Source: Eutypella sp. D-1
Taxonomy: Eukaryota > Ascomycota > Sordariomycetes > Xylariales > Diatrypaceae
Direction of reading: 5' to 3'
NCBI GenBank assembly: GCA_023313575.1
Contig: JAJTTP010000004.1
Span: 1,674,001 to 1,738,000, forward strand
Length of the DNA: 64,000 nucleotides
Below are positions 51,818 through 61,228 of this stretch, piece after piece. Under the pieces are notes generated by a model. It did not search any database. It was given only the letters and a program-made list of their open reading frames with translations, and was not told where the DNA came from. Positions within the stretch are counted from its first letter, which is position 1; each line of letters opens with the position of its first letter. A program made the translations under genes and the position numbers.

Positions 51818-52978
51818 TTAGAGATCGGTAATCCCACCCGAGACGTCAATATACTGGCCGGTGATGAAGCGGCTCTTCTCCTGGACAACGAGCAGCACGG
51901 CGTCGGCGACGTCCGCGATCTCGCCCAACCTCTCCGCCGCCCGCGTCCGCCCGATCATGTACCGCATCGCCGCCTCGGCCTCCGGCCCGCTGCTCTGGTA
52001 CTTGATCTGCTCGTCCGTCACCACCGGCCCCGGCGCCACCGAGTTCACCGTGATCCCGTGGCTGCGCCCGAACTTGCGTCGTTGATCAATCATCAGTACA
52101 AGAAGCACTCCTGTGTCAACTTCCCCCCCTTCCCCCCCCTCGAATCTTTTGAACTGGCCTCTGCATTGGGGGGGGGGGGGGGTTGGAAAGAAGAAGATGA
52201 GATAAGAAGGAAACTCACCTCGGCCGCCCAGCTCACACTGAGCGAGTCGAGCGCCGCTTTCGCGGCGCTGTAGAAGGGGAGAGCCGGCACGTTCAGCTTC
52301 GACGAGATGCTGCTGATGTTGACGATGCGCCCGCCGCGCGGCATGTGCGGCACTACCTCCCGCACCATGTCTTGTCACGGGAGGGTCAGCCTGGTTTTGC
52401 CCTCGTCTAAGCTGTTTCTACCCCCGCCCCGCCCTTGTTTTTCACTTACTGATCGCACCGAACACGTTCACCGAGAACTGCTTGTGTATGTCTTCCAGCG
52501 GAGTCTCGAGTGTTGACCCGGGGAGCGTGGAGCCCGCGTTATTGACTGCGCAAGGACGACAGCATTAACGACCCCGAGGACGACGATTTAGAAAGTAAGA
52601 AAAAGCAAAAGAAAAGATGATTAAAAAAAAAGAAAAAGAAAAGGGAAACGAAAAATGTCAGGGCAACCGGCACACACTCAAAATATCAACATGGTCGGTC
52701 CGGAACGCCACGAGGGTGCAATTGACAAGCTGAAAGGCTCCGGTCGTGGTCTCGATATCCGCCTGCACGGCTACGGCGGCGCGGTCGCCGAACTCGGCGC
52801 ATAGCCTGTCGGCGAGGTCCGAGGCCCGCGGCCCCGTGACGTCGCTCACGTAGTTGAGGGCCACGGAGGCGCCGTTGCGGGCCAGCGCCGTCGCGATCCC
52901 CGCGCCTAGCCCCGACTCCCGTCCCGCTCCCGTTACAATAGCTATTTTGCCCGCTAAAGAGAGCGTCTCGGGAGTCAT
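51818..52978 (-). CDS. Short-chain dehydrogenase/reductase
   Basis: Classical SDR oxidoreductase of 267 residues from exons 52678-52978, 52450-52545, 52219-52370 and 51818-52072, with introns of 132, 79 and 146 bp. Cofactor motif TGAGRESGLG at residues 16-25, NNAG at 102-105, catalytic region IVNISSIS (Ser about 153), and Y166-SAA-K170. FGRSHGITVNSVAPGPV follows, and the C-terminus ITGQYIDVSGGITDL is typical of the 3-oxoacyl-ACP-reductase-like branch. These proteins reduce or oxidise small carbonyl/alcohol substrates with NAD(P)H; the substrate here is not predictable. The start at 52978 gives the standard N-terminus (MTPETLSLAGKIAIVTGAG). The third intron contains a 15-base G run and the downstream flank a C18 run. 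Confidence 0.92.
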
Positions 52979-53788
52979 CGTTCTACTATGGTTAGTTTCT
53001 CTCTCTCTTATCTTGTCCTTGTGTGTGGGTGCCAATGGTTTGTTAACTTTGTTCCTTCTGGAAATCTCGGAGGTGTTGATTCGATGCCCAAGATGGATCC
53101 CCACAGAACCTTTCCACCCCTGAGCCTTTACCTTATAGCAAAGGAGTTATTATTATATATATGGGGCTCAGAGTACGGGGGGTCAGTGAGGGATGACTCA
53201 GCTTGGGCGATGAAGCCGGTGGTTGGTTACGCTTAGCTATAGACCCTGGTTGAAGGGTTATGGCTACCCCTCATACGTGTAAATCCAACTCTCTCATGGT
53301 TAAGAAAGGGTTCCCGAGGATCGAGCTGGTGTTGTACTGCTGAGCATCACCCGTTAGGGCAGGATCACTTGGTCATTATCCAAGTTGACATCGTCTCGTT
53401 TTCGAGAAGTGTAGCAGCTGTCATGAGATATTCGGGCGGGGCTAGATCGGAGGATGTTCACAATATAAGGAGATTCCAAGCATGTAGACCCCGTCCAGGA
53501 CACGAACCCTCCGCCTACATACTCTTTTAATCTCTATAGCACAATGGTCGAAACGGGGTGTCGTTTGGACAATTATCTAGTAGTATCTATCACCTCGTCT
53601 CACATTTCATACATAGGAGATACAGTCGTTGGAAAGTACTGAATATGTCTTAAAGCCTAAAAACCAAGAGTTCTTGTACCTCAGTATGTCGAGAACCACG
53701 AATCCCCTCTCGACACCTAGTCATTTCCGACGGGGCCCAAAGTTCTTTCCCGCAAACTCCTCCTAAGCCCCCCTTCATAACGTATTCT
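52979..53788. other. Intergenic region
   Basis: Promoter of the dehydrogenase and 3' flank of the secreted-protein gene. It contains a 72-base tRNA-like sequence at 53488-53559 (listed separately). Otherwise nothing recognised. Confidence 0.55.
53488..53559 (-). other. tRNA-like sequence, probably a pseudogene
   Basis: Read on the minus strand, the ends ACCCCGT and ACGGGGT form a perfect 7-bp acceptor-like stem, and the span of 72 nt is exactly tRNA length. GGTTCGTGTCC sits where the T-arm/B-box belongs. The D stem does not pair, position 58 is T instead of A, the anticodon loop lacks the usual U33, and the T stem is only partly paired. A decayed tRNA is the best reading. Confidence 0.3.
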
Positions 53789-54172
53789 TTAGCAGTTGTC
53801 GCCAGCACAGCTCTCAGACTGGAACCGGAAAGATTGTGCACCAGCCCACTGGGGGATGGTAAGGCATTCGTTGCTGGTACTGATGGTCTCGCAATGTGAC
53901 TGACAGGGGCAGTTCGGGCCGGGCGAGCCCACCAAGGTGATGCTGGACGGACGGGTGCCGTGGAACTTGATGGACCGGCGGCCGTTCTGGTTGAGGCAGC
54001 CCGGGTTCGTGATGTCCACCGAGATGCCGCAGCCCTCGGAGCAAACGTCATCGTTACAGAACTGCGCCCAGCCGAACAACATTTCGGTCTCGTTCGCTGG
54101 GAGGGCCAGGGCCATGGGCCCGCCACAGGCCGCCGCGAGGATGGCAACGATGGTCTTCTTTGTGAAGTGCAT
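53789..54172 (-). CDS. Small secreted cysteine-rich protein (candidate effector)
   Basis: Single-exon 127-residue protein. The start at 54172 gives MHFTKKTIVAILAAACGGPM, a signal peptide; the frame extends further upstream but without signal features. After cleavage near ALALPANE, the mature chain has ten cysteines (FCNDDVCSEGCG, NPGCLNQNG, NCPCQSHC, NECL, ESCAGDNC), enough for five disulfides. I recognise the pattern FCND..CSEGCG..NPGC...SFRF...C..NC as a widespread family of ascomycete small secreted proteins without assigned function. Secretion and high Cys content fit an apoplastic effector or antimicrobial peptide, but neither role is shown. The gene stands alone, with SDR and glycosyltransferase genes on either side and no obvious co-regulation. 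Confidence 0.82.
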   Translation of the reverse strand: MHFTKKTIVAILAAACGGPMALALPANETEMLFGWAQFCNDDVCSEGCGISVDITNPGCLNQNGRRSIKFHGTRPSSITLVGSPGPNCPCQSHCETISTSNECLTIPQWAGAQSFRFQSESCAGDNC

Positions 54173-56441
54173 TTTGAGAAGTGTAATGTTGAGAATTCTA
54201 GTGTTCCTGCTAAGGTTATATATATAGATCTGGAAGTTGTGTGTTCTGTCTGTTATACTAGTTGTGTGAGAAAAGCCAATATCACGGGAAACCCAAGAAG
54301 TCATGGAGAACTGGCATATTTTATATTCGAGATATCGCGACCTCCTACCTCCAGTTCTTGCGTTGCTCAAATTCCCTTTCCTGTGGATAGATTCCTTATT
54401 GACGATGAGTTAGGGCTTTACATGATCAGCAGCAGCACAGCAGCGTCTCATCTGGCCATGCAGACTGGATGATCATCAGGTCATCCCCGTGTCGCCGGAG
54501 TCAACATCGTCGATTTGCCACTACTTGAGCGTGTGAGTCGGGACGAGGCCAGAAGAAAGCGCCGCTCGTGCAATGTTAACAAGCATCGTGGCCAGGAAGT
54601 CATGGACCAGGCCTTGCATATTTCTTGAGCGTATAGGATTGAGCTCAAGGATATAGGCTCGGAATAAGCCCTCGTGTCGTACCAATCCATGCTTTTGTTA
54701 AGACAAAAGCACGTCGGCGATTCCTTCTGACTCTCGTCGAAATATCTTATTGGCAGTTCTCTGGATGAGGTGGCGATGTTACTGATCTCCCCATGTCCCT
54801 TGGCTCTACTATTCAACGAAGGGAGGAATTTTTGCGATATACTCTTTCCTATGTCTGTCACTGTTTCCAGTCTCCTCATGGTTGAGGGTATTCTGTCTGG
54901 TGTTGTTAGCGGCGATCTTGAGCGAATGAAGTCAAGCTCAAGTTCATAGTTATACAAAGCGTAAGCTTACCTACATGTATAATCGAGACCAATAAGAGCA
55001 GAAACTAGCTACTACTTTACGTAAATGCAAGTCCTTTTCGGGCCCGAGAGGCCCAGCTCTATACTTCCCTTGAAGTAACAGTATGGTATGTAGTTCGCAT
55101 CCACATGGGTCTATGTTGTTATCAAACGGATTATATATTACCTTAGAAAATATCATCTTAGTTAATGTGATTAGCTACGAAGGCATATGTACCAATACTG
55201 CTCTTTTGCCTAGGTTCTCCTTTTCTCCTAATAACATATTGCTCTTCAATATTTCTAATAAAGGCGACAAATACTGTAACAGGCTCAGGCGCAATGATAG
55301 GCGAGCTCAGGAACTTGCTGCGCTTGAAGAATACAACATCTCTGATGCAGATGGCAACATTATTAACTAAGGGGGCTAAAAGGCCAACTTCCTGTGATTC
55401 TCTAAGATATGCTGTGAAGCATATTCTGTTAACCAAGCTGCTGCAAATCCTTACAAGTGCTGACCGCTTCTCGACATCACGCCATTATATCATCCTCGTA
55501 GTGCGGACCTGATTATTGTATGACAAGCGGCTACCGGGTTCATCCAAGACAATGTGTTATACTATATGACATCCCAAATTTTGCGGGGAGGCTCTCCAAA
55601 GACATAAAGTTAAGCCTCCGGGGAGTACATTAGTTTAGCGATCCGGCCCGCTTCCGGCCCTAACAAGATGTCTTCATGCATTTCTCAGGGGTAAGCGGTG
55701 GACCACGCTAAACTTTATATCATAAACTGAAGCGGCGTCGAATAATTTTTAGATACTAATGTCCCCACTAAAGGGGACATCAAACTGAGTGTCACCAACA
55801 GACCGAGAACCCTCAAAGGGCTCAGCTAAATACGTTTCAAAAGGTAGGACCGGGAATTGGAAGGTGGTACAACGGGGTTGCATGTTGCGGTTGGGTTCTT
55901 TCTTGACCAATCGAAGGTGCATACAGGCTAGGTATCGTGACACGATCTCTATTCGATTCGAATTATGGTCCTACCCACCTTTACTTCCTTCACATGAAAG
56001 CCGCCGATCCGCGTAACCTCGTAAGGCAGATTCGACGACCCGTAACACCTAAGATATAGAACATTCACGTCATGCTACAGATTTACCGAAGCTTTGAGAT
56101 GCATGAGTATTAGTTAGTCGAAGACCCAACTCTTAAGCTTTCAGCTGGGGCGCCTTGGATGATGTACCAAGATTCGCTCGTCTGGGCACCGAGGCCTGAA
56201 GAGAAGGCCATGTTTGTGCACCCAATCCCAATATGGGGTCCAAGCGATTCCCACATCACAGTTCCCCAAGCTAATCTTCTGCAACTTTCCGTTTTATACT
56301 TGCTTTGGATCGCCTTTTCTGAGGAATGAATCTGCGTGCGACGCTGTTCCAGAGCCCTGGTGACTTTGCTCTCATTCATTCCTTAAGGGGCTAAGAATTG
56401 GGCAACTTTGACTCGGTCCCTTTCCCGACTTGGGACGAAAT
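54173..56441. other. Intergenic region, AT-richer, with possible relics
   Basis: 2.3 kb lacking a convincing gene. Minus-strand frames at 54481-54957 (158 codons) and 56110-56379 and a plus-strand frame at 55083-55370 have no recognisable domains. The AT-rich part 55080-55300 stands out from its surroundings and might be decayed mobile DNA. Confidence 0.5.
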
Positions 56442-57929
56442 ATGCATCCTAACATAAGCCTGATTATAGGGTTTCTGGTCATCGTAAGTTTCGGTCGTCC
56501 CAGTTAACCTCAAACACATAGTTGCCTGTTCCAAAAAGTCAAGACATTCGTCGAAGGGAGATCTCTTCTCCAAACTTTCTCCCTTTTCTAAGTAGTATAT
56601 CGCCAAGAGACAAGGGTTAACAATACCATTTGCACCGCAGTACTTCTCTCTCATAGGGTATCTCCGGTCTAGGTGCTGGAGAGATCCAACATCCAAGTTC
56701 TTCCAACCTCAGCGTGCATATTCTCCCGATTATTCAGCTCATCGAATAGAGCAAGCCACAGAGTATGCCGATCTGATAGAGACAAAACCACGGGCGCCAG
56801 AGGGCAGGAAAAGCCCCCCAGGACTATGCATCGGCATTCCTTCGGTGCAGCGAAACGGCATTTCCTACCTGAAGTCAACACTGGGCTCCCTCCAGCACGG
56901 ACTGACCGCAGAGGAAAGGGCGAGTCTTCGTTTCGTTGTGTTCCTCGCCCATAGCGACCAGGAAGAGCACGAAGATTATGAGCAGCCATGGCTCGCTAAC
57001 ATGGCCGACGAACTCCCTTCATATCGCGACAGTCCGGAACGGTTCGTTTTCTCTAATGCAATACAGCTGAACAAAACCCATGCAACCAAGTCCAAGTTCG
57101 ATTACTCGATCGTGATGGAAGAGTGCGAGAGGACAGGCGCACCGTACACCTTGATGGTAGAGGACGACGTGGTATTCATGGATGGATGGCACCACAGGAC
57201 TATGCAAGCGTTGGACGTGGCCACGGCGAAGACTTGGGCTGCAGGCCATCGAGACTGTAAGCTTTTCTTGGCCTAACAGTTATCCTCTGGAGTATGCAAT
57301 CTTGAGAACGTTTTTATAAAGCTGACTGCCAAGATATAGTCCTGTACCTGCGCCTCTTTTACTACGAAGGACTTCTCGGCTGGAACTCAGAAGCCTGGCC
57401 AAAATACTTGGGCTCATCCGTTACCGTAACTGGGGTCGTATTGGCCCTCCTGATCCTAACACGGCGATATATCCCGGCTACGCGAGTGTACCTGACCCGA
57501 CCCGTGTGCTTTATGTTCACGTTCGTCTTCACGCCGCTTCTCATCGCCCTCTTCTTCGCGGCGGGCGCAAACTGCGTTCTGCCACAACCCGCGGGTGTGC
57601 ACCTGATGCCCCGTAACGCGTGCTGCGGCCAGGGATTTGTATTTCCCCAGACGACGGTGACACGGGAGCTGCTACCCTTATTCCGCGACGAGAGATGGTC
57701 GGAGTTGCCGACTGACAGCTTCCTCGAGACGTACGCGGACGCGACGAGGGGGCTACGCTGGGCCCTGACACCCGTCGTGATGCAGCATGTTGGCGGAAGG
57801 AGTAGTCACGGTGTCCTCAGAGGTATGTACGGAGATATGACGCCCAGCCATATTTTCAACTTCGCTTTCGAGGGGAACGACGCGAGAAGCTTGGCCACTG
57901 AGCATCTCAAGGTGACCACGCCACCATAA
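56442..57929 (+). CDS. PGAP4-like membrane glycosyltransferase
   Basis: Probable Golgi/ER glycosyltransferase related to PGAP4 (TMEM246), which adds a sugar side chain to GPI anchors in animals; the fungal role is inferred. Three exons: 56442-56483, 56641-57256 and 57340-57929; introns 157 and 83 bp; 415 residues. The first exon is only 14 codons (MHPNISLIIGFLVI). Joined to YFSLIGYLRSR, it forms one N-terminal membrane anchor across the splice site, which supports the model. The catalytic domain follows: GLCIGIPSVQRNG, GSLQHGLTAEERASLRFVVF, and TLMVEDDVVFMDGWHHR with the metal-binding EDD (about 188-190). Two hydrophobic segments (VTGVVLALLILTRRYIP, FTFVFTPLLIALFFAAGA) interrupt the domain, the tandem membrane insertion typical of PGAP4. 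FNFAFEGNDARS lies near the end. The least certain part is exon 1. Confidence 0.8.
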
Positions 57930-58264
57930 TCTACTTTTTCTACTTTTCTTTATTTCATCAGGGGCACGGACTTTCCTTTAACCAATCAAATCGTCTGCTC
58001 GCGCCAATTGCATCTCGACGTTTTGCTTCGCCGTATAACGCCTATCGGTCGCATTCGGATGCAAAAAACACAGAAACGTAGTGCATGGGGTTTATTAACG
58101 CCTGATACCAATTATTAAAAAATTATATAGTTAAAAATGTACAACAATTATTCCCAAGTGGTTTAGGAGTATCGTGCCCTTTTATGGACCGTCGGGCTGT
58201 AAAGGGTTTAACGGCACTGTTTAGCGTATTTTCGAGCCAGACTATGCCCGAATAAGTGCGATCT

Positions 58265-58407
58265 GTGGCTTTAATGGCTGTGGTGGCTTCGATAGAATAG
58301 ATGGGATAGAATAGGATAGGCTGCGAGGGATAGATGGGATTTATTCGATAGGCTGTGATACGCTGTAATGGGTCGCGATAGGCAGCCACCACAGCCACCG
58401 CAGCCAC
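58265..58407. repeat. Fold-back (inverted) repeat
   Basis: Arms 58265-58288 and 58384-58407 (24 nt each) pair with 19 matches, including a perfect 13-base block GGCTGTGGTGGCT / AGCCACCACAGCC. The ~95-base loop is rich in GGATAGA/GATGGGAT words. No flanking target duplication was recognised. Confidence 0.75.
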
Positions 58408-58984
58408 TATGACACCTTTGCCTTTACAAAGCCATAAAATCACTTTTGAGTATCTGAGATGGCTTACGTAATCAAACGCCCCACTATAGGGGGCTCATAC
58501 CAAGAAATAGATGGTAGAGAATACAGATGAACATCTGCGATGTGAGCATGTCGCACTTAAAGCATGGATTAGTTGCCTTGAGGCGGTTTTGGGTGTATCA
58601 TAGTCTATTTATAGCTGAAGTATGGCCTGAAAAATGCGTTGCCTGTGTGTTTTCCGCTTGAGTGGCACGCAGCTCATGTTCAGTTGACGCGGAAGGCATT
58701 TGTGTTTTCCGGGTTGCTACTTTTCATTTCATTTTTTTTCTCAAAGTCTATTGGTATAGGTGTCTGTGTAGTGGACGGTATTCGAACTTGCGGAATATGG
58801 AATAATAGCAAGAATGGCAGTTTGCCTAGAGTCGCGGTCGTATCGATGGTTGGCATTGAATGTGGAATAGCTACAAGGTACATTGTACCTGGCTGCCTTC
58901 CATACATTACCTATGTACCTTAGAAAGCTCCAGGTGTTATAATTGAAAATAAGGCGCCGATTTCTCAATCATCGGGTCTCGACT

Positions 58985-59286
58985 CGCAGCTGGAACTGGG
59001 CGGATGGCGGAGTGGTGCGTGGTATCACTCTAAGCTTGACGCAGCTGGACCTGGGCGTTCGATCCCCGACAGAGAAACCCTCTGGATAATACAATCCCTC
59101 TGTGCTTGGGCGGATAGTGACATGATGCGTGGTATCATGAACACTTGACGCAGCTGGACATTGCGATTGATTCGCCTTAGGTGCCCTCTGAAAGATGGGT
59201 CAACAAACTACACAAAAAACAAAACAAAAAAACAACCACCAAAAAAACAACAAAAAAACAACAACAAAAAGCATACGAAAAAAAAA
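58985..59286 (+). repeat. Tandem tRNA-like repeat with A-rich tail
   Basis: CGCAGCTGGA recurs at 58985, 59040 and 59150, spacings of 55 and 110 bp. A block starting GGGCGGAT (58998) is duplicated at 59108, with GCGTGGTATCA and CTTGACGCAGCTGGAC preserved and most other differences being G-to-A or C-to-T. The first copy has an A-box match TGGCGGAGTGG (about 59004) and a B-box-like GCGTTCGATCC (about 59055). An A-rich tract (59212-59286) follows. This layout resembles a tRNA-derived SINE or tRNA pseudogene array; no target-site duplication was found. Confidence 0.45.
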
Positions 59287-59874
59287 CCACACAACACTCG
59301 TATTCTTTTTTTTTTTTCCTTTTGTCTTTCCCTTTTTATCATTTGCGTTTTGCCGCTCCTTGTTTATTTTTACAACTCTCTAGACTCCACTGTCTCTCAT
59401 TTGATTTCCAGAATTGTACTCCTGGTATGGGAACACATTACATTGCGGGTTATCGGTAACCACGGAAGGAATATTTTCAGGATTCTGCCAACTAGGGCGC
59501 GGTTTAAGAGGTGGTATGGGGACGTTGACATACCCCCAGAGACCCTATTACGGGATCTTCTCGTCACAGAAATATGCCAATACTTGAAGTTCATGAATAT
59601 GGTAAAAAGGCAAAGTCACGTAGAGACAGAGAGACACAGAGAGAAAAGAACAAAGGGCCCATCAGACGAGCTAAGACAAGAGACATGGATCTACGAAAGG
59701 GGTTACGAGGAAAGGTGGGGGTGGGGACAGAAATTGACAAAGAGATCGGGACAAAGAAAACACTTACTTGGACAATCTCATATTCATATTTTATGACTAC
59801 ATGATCTATAGGCACGATTAAATCACGGCAATACCCTCTCTTCCTACTCACTCACCCCTAAGGGCCCAGGAGCA

Positions 59875-60597
59875 TCATCGCTTCATCATCTTCCCGGTGG
59901 TAGTGTCGACGACGTGGTGAACACCCTCGTCGGCATCATAGCCCACCTTGACCAAGTGGTCAGGCAGACCGCTGTCGCTGGCCCCCCTGTCCCGGCCAAT
60001 GCCACCTCTCCGCGGGTCCCTCTCGCGCGCACGCCGCACCTCCTCCTCGATCGCCTCGGCGCGCAGCAAGTCCTCCAGCGACCGGTGTCCCGTGCCGCTC
60101 TCCAGCGCACTATTCACTCGCTGCGCATGCCACTCATCCGCCTCGCGCCGGGAGCGGCGCCGCGACAAGGGTTGCTTGATCCCCTTCGCGATCGCGCCGA
60201 AGAACGACTTCGCGGATGACGCCGACGTGGGCGTGGCGGAGTCGCCCTCGAGGTAATCGTCGAACGTCGGGGAGGAAGGGGATGAAGCAGTGGCGGACGG
60301 TCCGCTCGGTGTCGGCACGGCTAGGTGGTCGGGGCGCGCGCGGGGCTGCTGCCGCCGCTGAGAGTTGAGAGTCTGCGCGCGGACGGGCTCCTGAGCGTGG
60401 TGGCTTCTCGGGCCTTGTGGCGCGGTTTTCGCGTGCTGCGGGACGGGTCGCGCCGTCGGGATCGATTGGGGAGAGGGCAGCACGGCGGCGCGGTTGTTCG
60501 GTCGGCGCGGTTGCGGATGGTGCAACGGCGGCGCCGGTGGTGGGGTTGGGGGCGGAGTCGGCGACGAGCGCGGCGATCGGGGGTCGGATTCGGCCAT
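59875..60597 (-). CDS. Proline/arginine-rich protein of unknown function
   Basis: Intronless 240-residue frame starting MAESDPRSPRSSPTPPPTPP. The N-terminal 120 residues are low-complexity (Pro, Ser, Arg, Gln, His). The C-terminal half is more ordered: TFDDYLEGDSATP, AKSFFGAIAKGIKQPLSRRR, a charged helix EADEWHAQRVNSALESG, SLEDLLRAEAIEEEVRRARE, and an ending LVKVGYDADEGVHHVVDTTT. The ordered part looks like a conserved small domain, which favours a real gene, but I do not recognise the family. The frame extends 123 codons upstream; the start at 60597 was chosen because upstream sequence loses the composition. It lies about 630 bp downstream of Dicer-like 2 on the same strand. Confidence 0.55.
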   Translation of the reverse strand: MAESDPRSPRSSPTPPPTPPPAPPLHHPQPRRPNNRAAVLPSPQSIPTARPVPQHAKTAPQGPRSHHAQEPVRAQTLNSQRRQQPRARPDHLAVPTPSGPSATASSPSSPTFDDYLEGDSATPTSASSAKSFFGAIAKGIKQPLSRRRSRREADEWHAQRVNSALESGTGHRSLEDLLRAEAIEEEVRRARERDPRRGGIGRDRGASDSGLPDHLVKVGYDADEGVHHVVDTTTGKMMKR

Positions 60598-61228
60598 TGT
60601 CGAGTTGGCGTGGCGCTGTTGTTGCTGTGCTGCTCTGTGGCTTGTCTCCGCCGGCGTCTTTGTGTCCGGCAGTCTTTTGTCCTCGTGCTTCCTGGTGAAT
60701 GGATTTGGCAGTCTGTGAAAGAAGGACCCGGGATGGGGGAGCTCAGATTGGTGTTCACTTGTTGTTCTAAGAAGAAAGACAATGTATGTGATGTTCTGCT
60801 TGAAGAAAGAATTCCAGCCACCAGATAAATGGGGCCGCGTGATCTTATATAGGCGGGCGCGGGCGGCGTCAGTTGTTCGGAACTCCCTATTGTTACTCCC
60901 TTGTCGGCACTGCAGATGCCAATCAAGCCAAGATACGTGACCGGGCCTCGAGGTGTGAGTGAACAATACTTCTGTTGGGTTGTGAGTGTGTATGCGTACT
61001 ATATGGGTTCCGTAACACGAGTAAAGTCCACAAGGCGTTCCCCATTATCATACGTGCTTACAGTCACAATAGGCAGTGAAAAGGAAGTGTGACGCGGACT
61101 TGACATCTCTTGAGCCAAGTGCCTTGTAAATTGATAACTTCAGTGACTTTTTCTATCCCATCATTATATGAACAAACGAGTCGCGCAATACTTCGTGAAG
61201 AAGAAAGGATCGCACCATTCATGCCTCA
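60598..61228. other. Intergenic region
   Basis: Between Dicer-like 2 and the proline-rich gene. It includes the latter's promoter and leader; no other feature seen. Confidence 0.55.

Larger units (their letters stand above)
57930..59874. other. Intergenic region with repeat cluster
   Basis: No gene. It holds an inverted repeat (58265-58407), tandem tRNA-like repeats (58985-59165) and an A-rich tract followed by a T-rich tract (59212-59330). A 211-codon plus-strand frame over the A/T tracts is low-complexity and not credible. Confidence 0.6.

Noticed and set aside
59161..59796. 211-codon plus-strand frame
   Set aside because: It is built on an A-rich then T-rich tract giving poly-Lys/Asn and poly-Phe, so it is low-complexity and not a gene.
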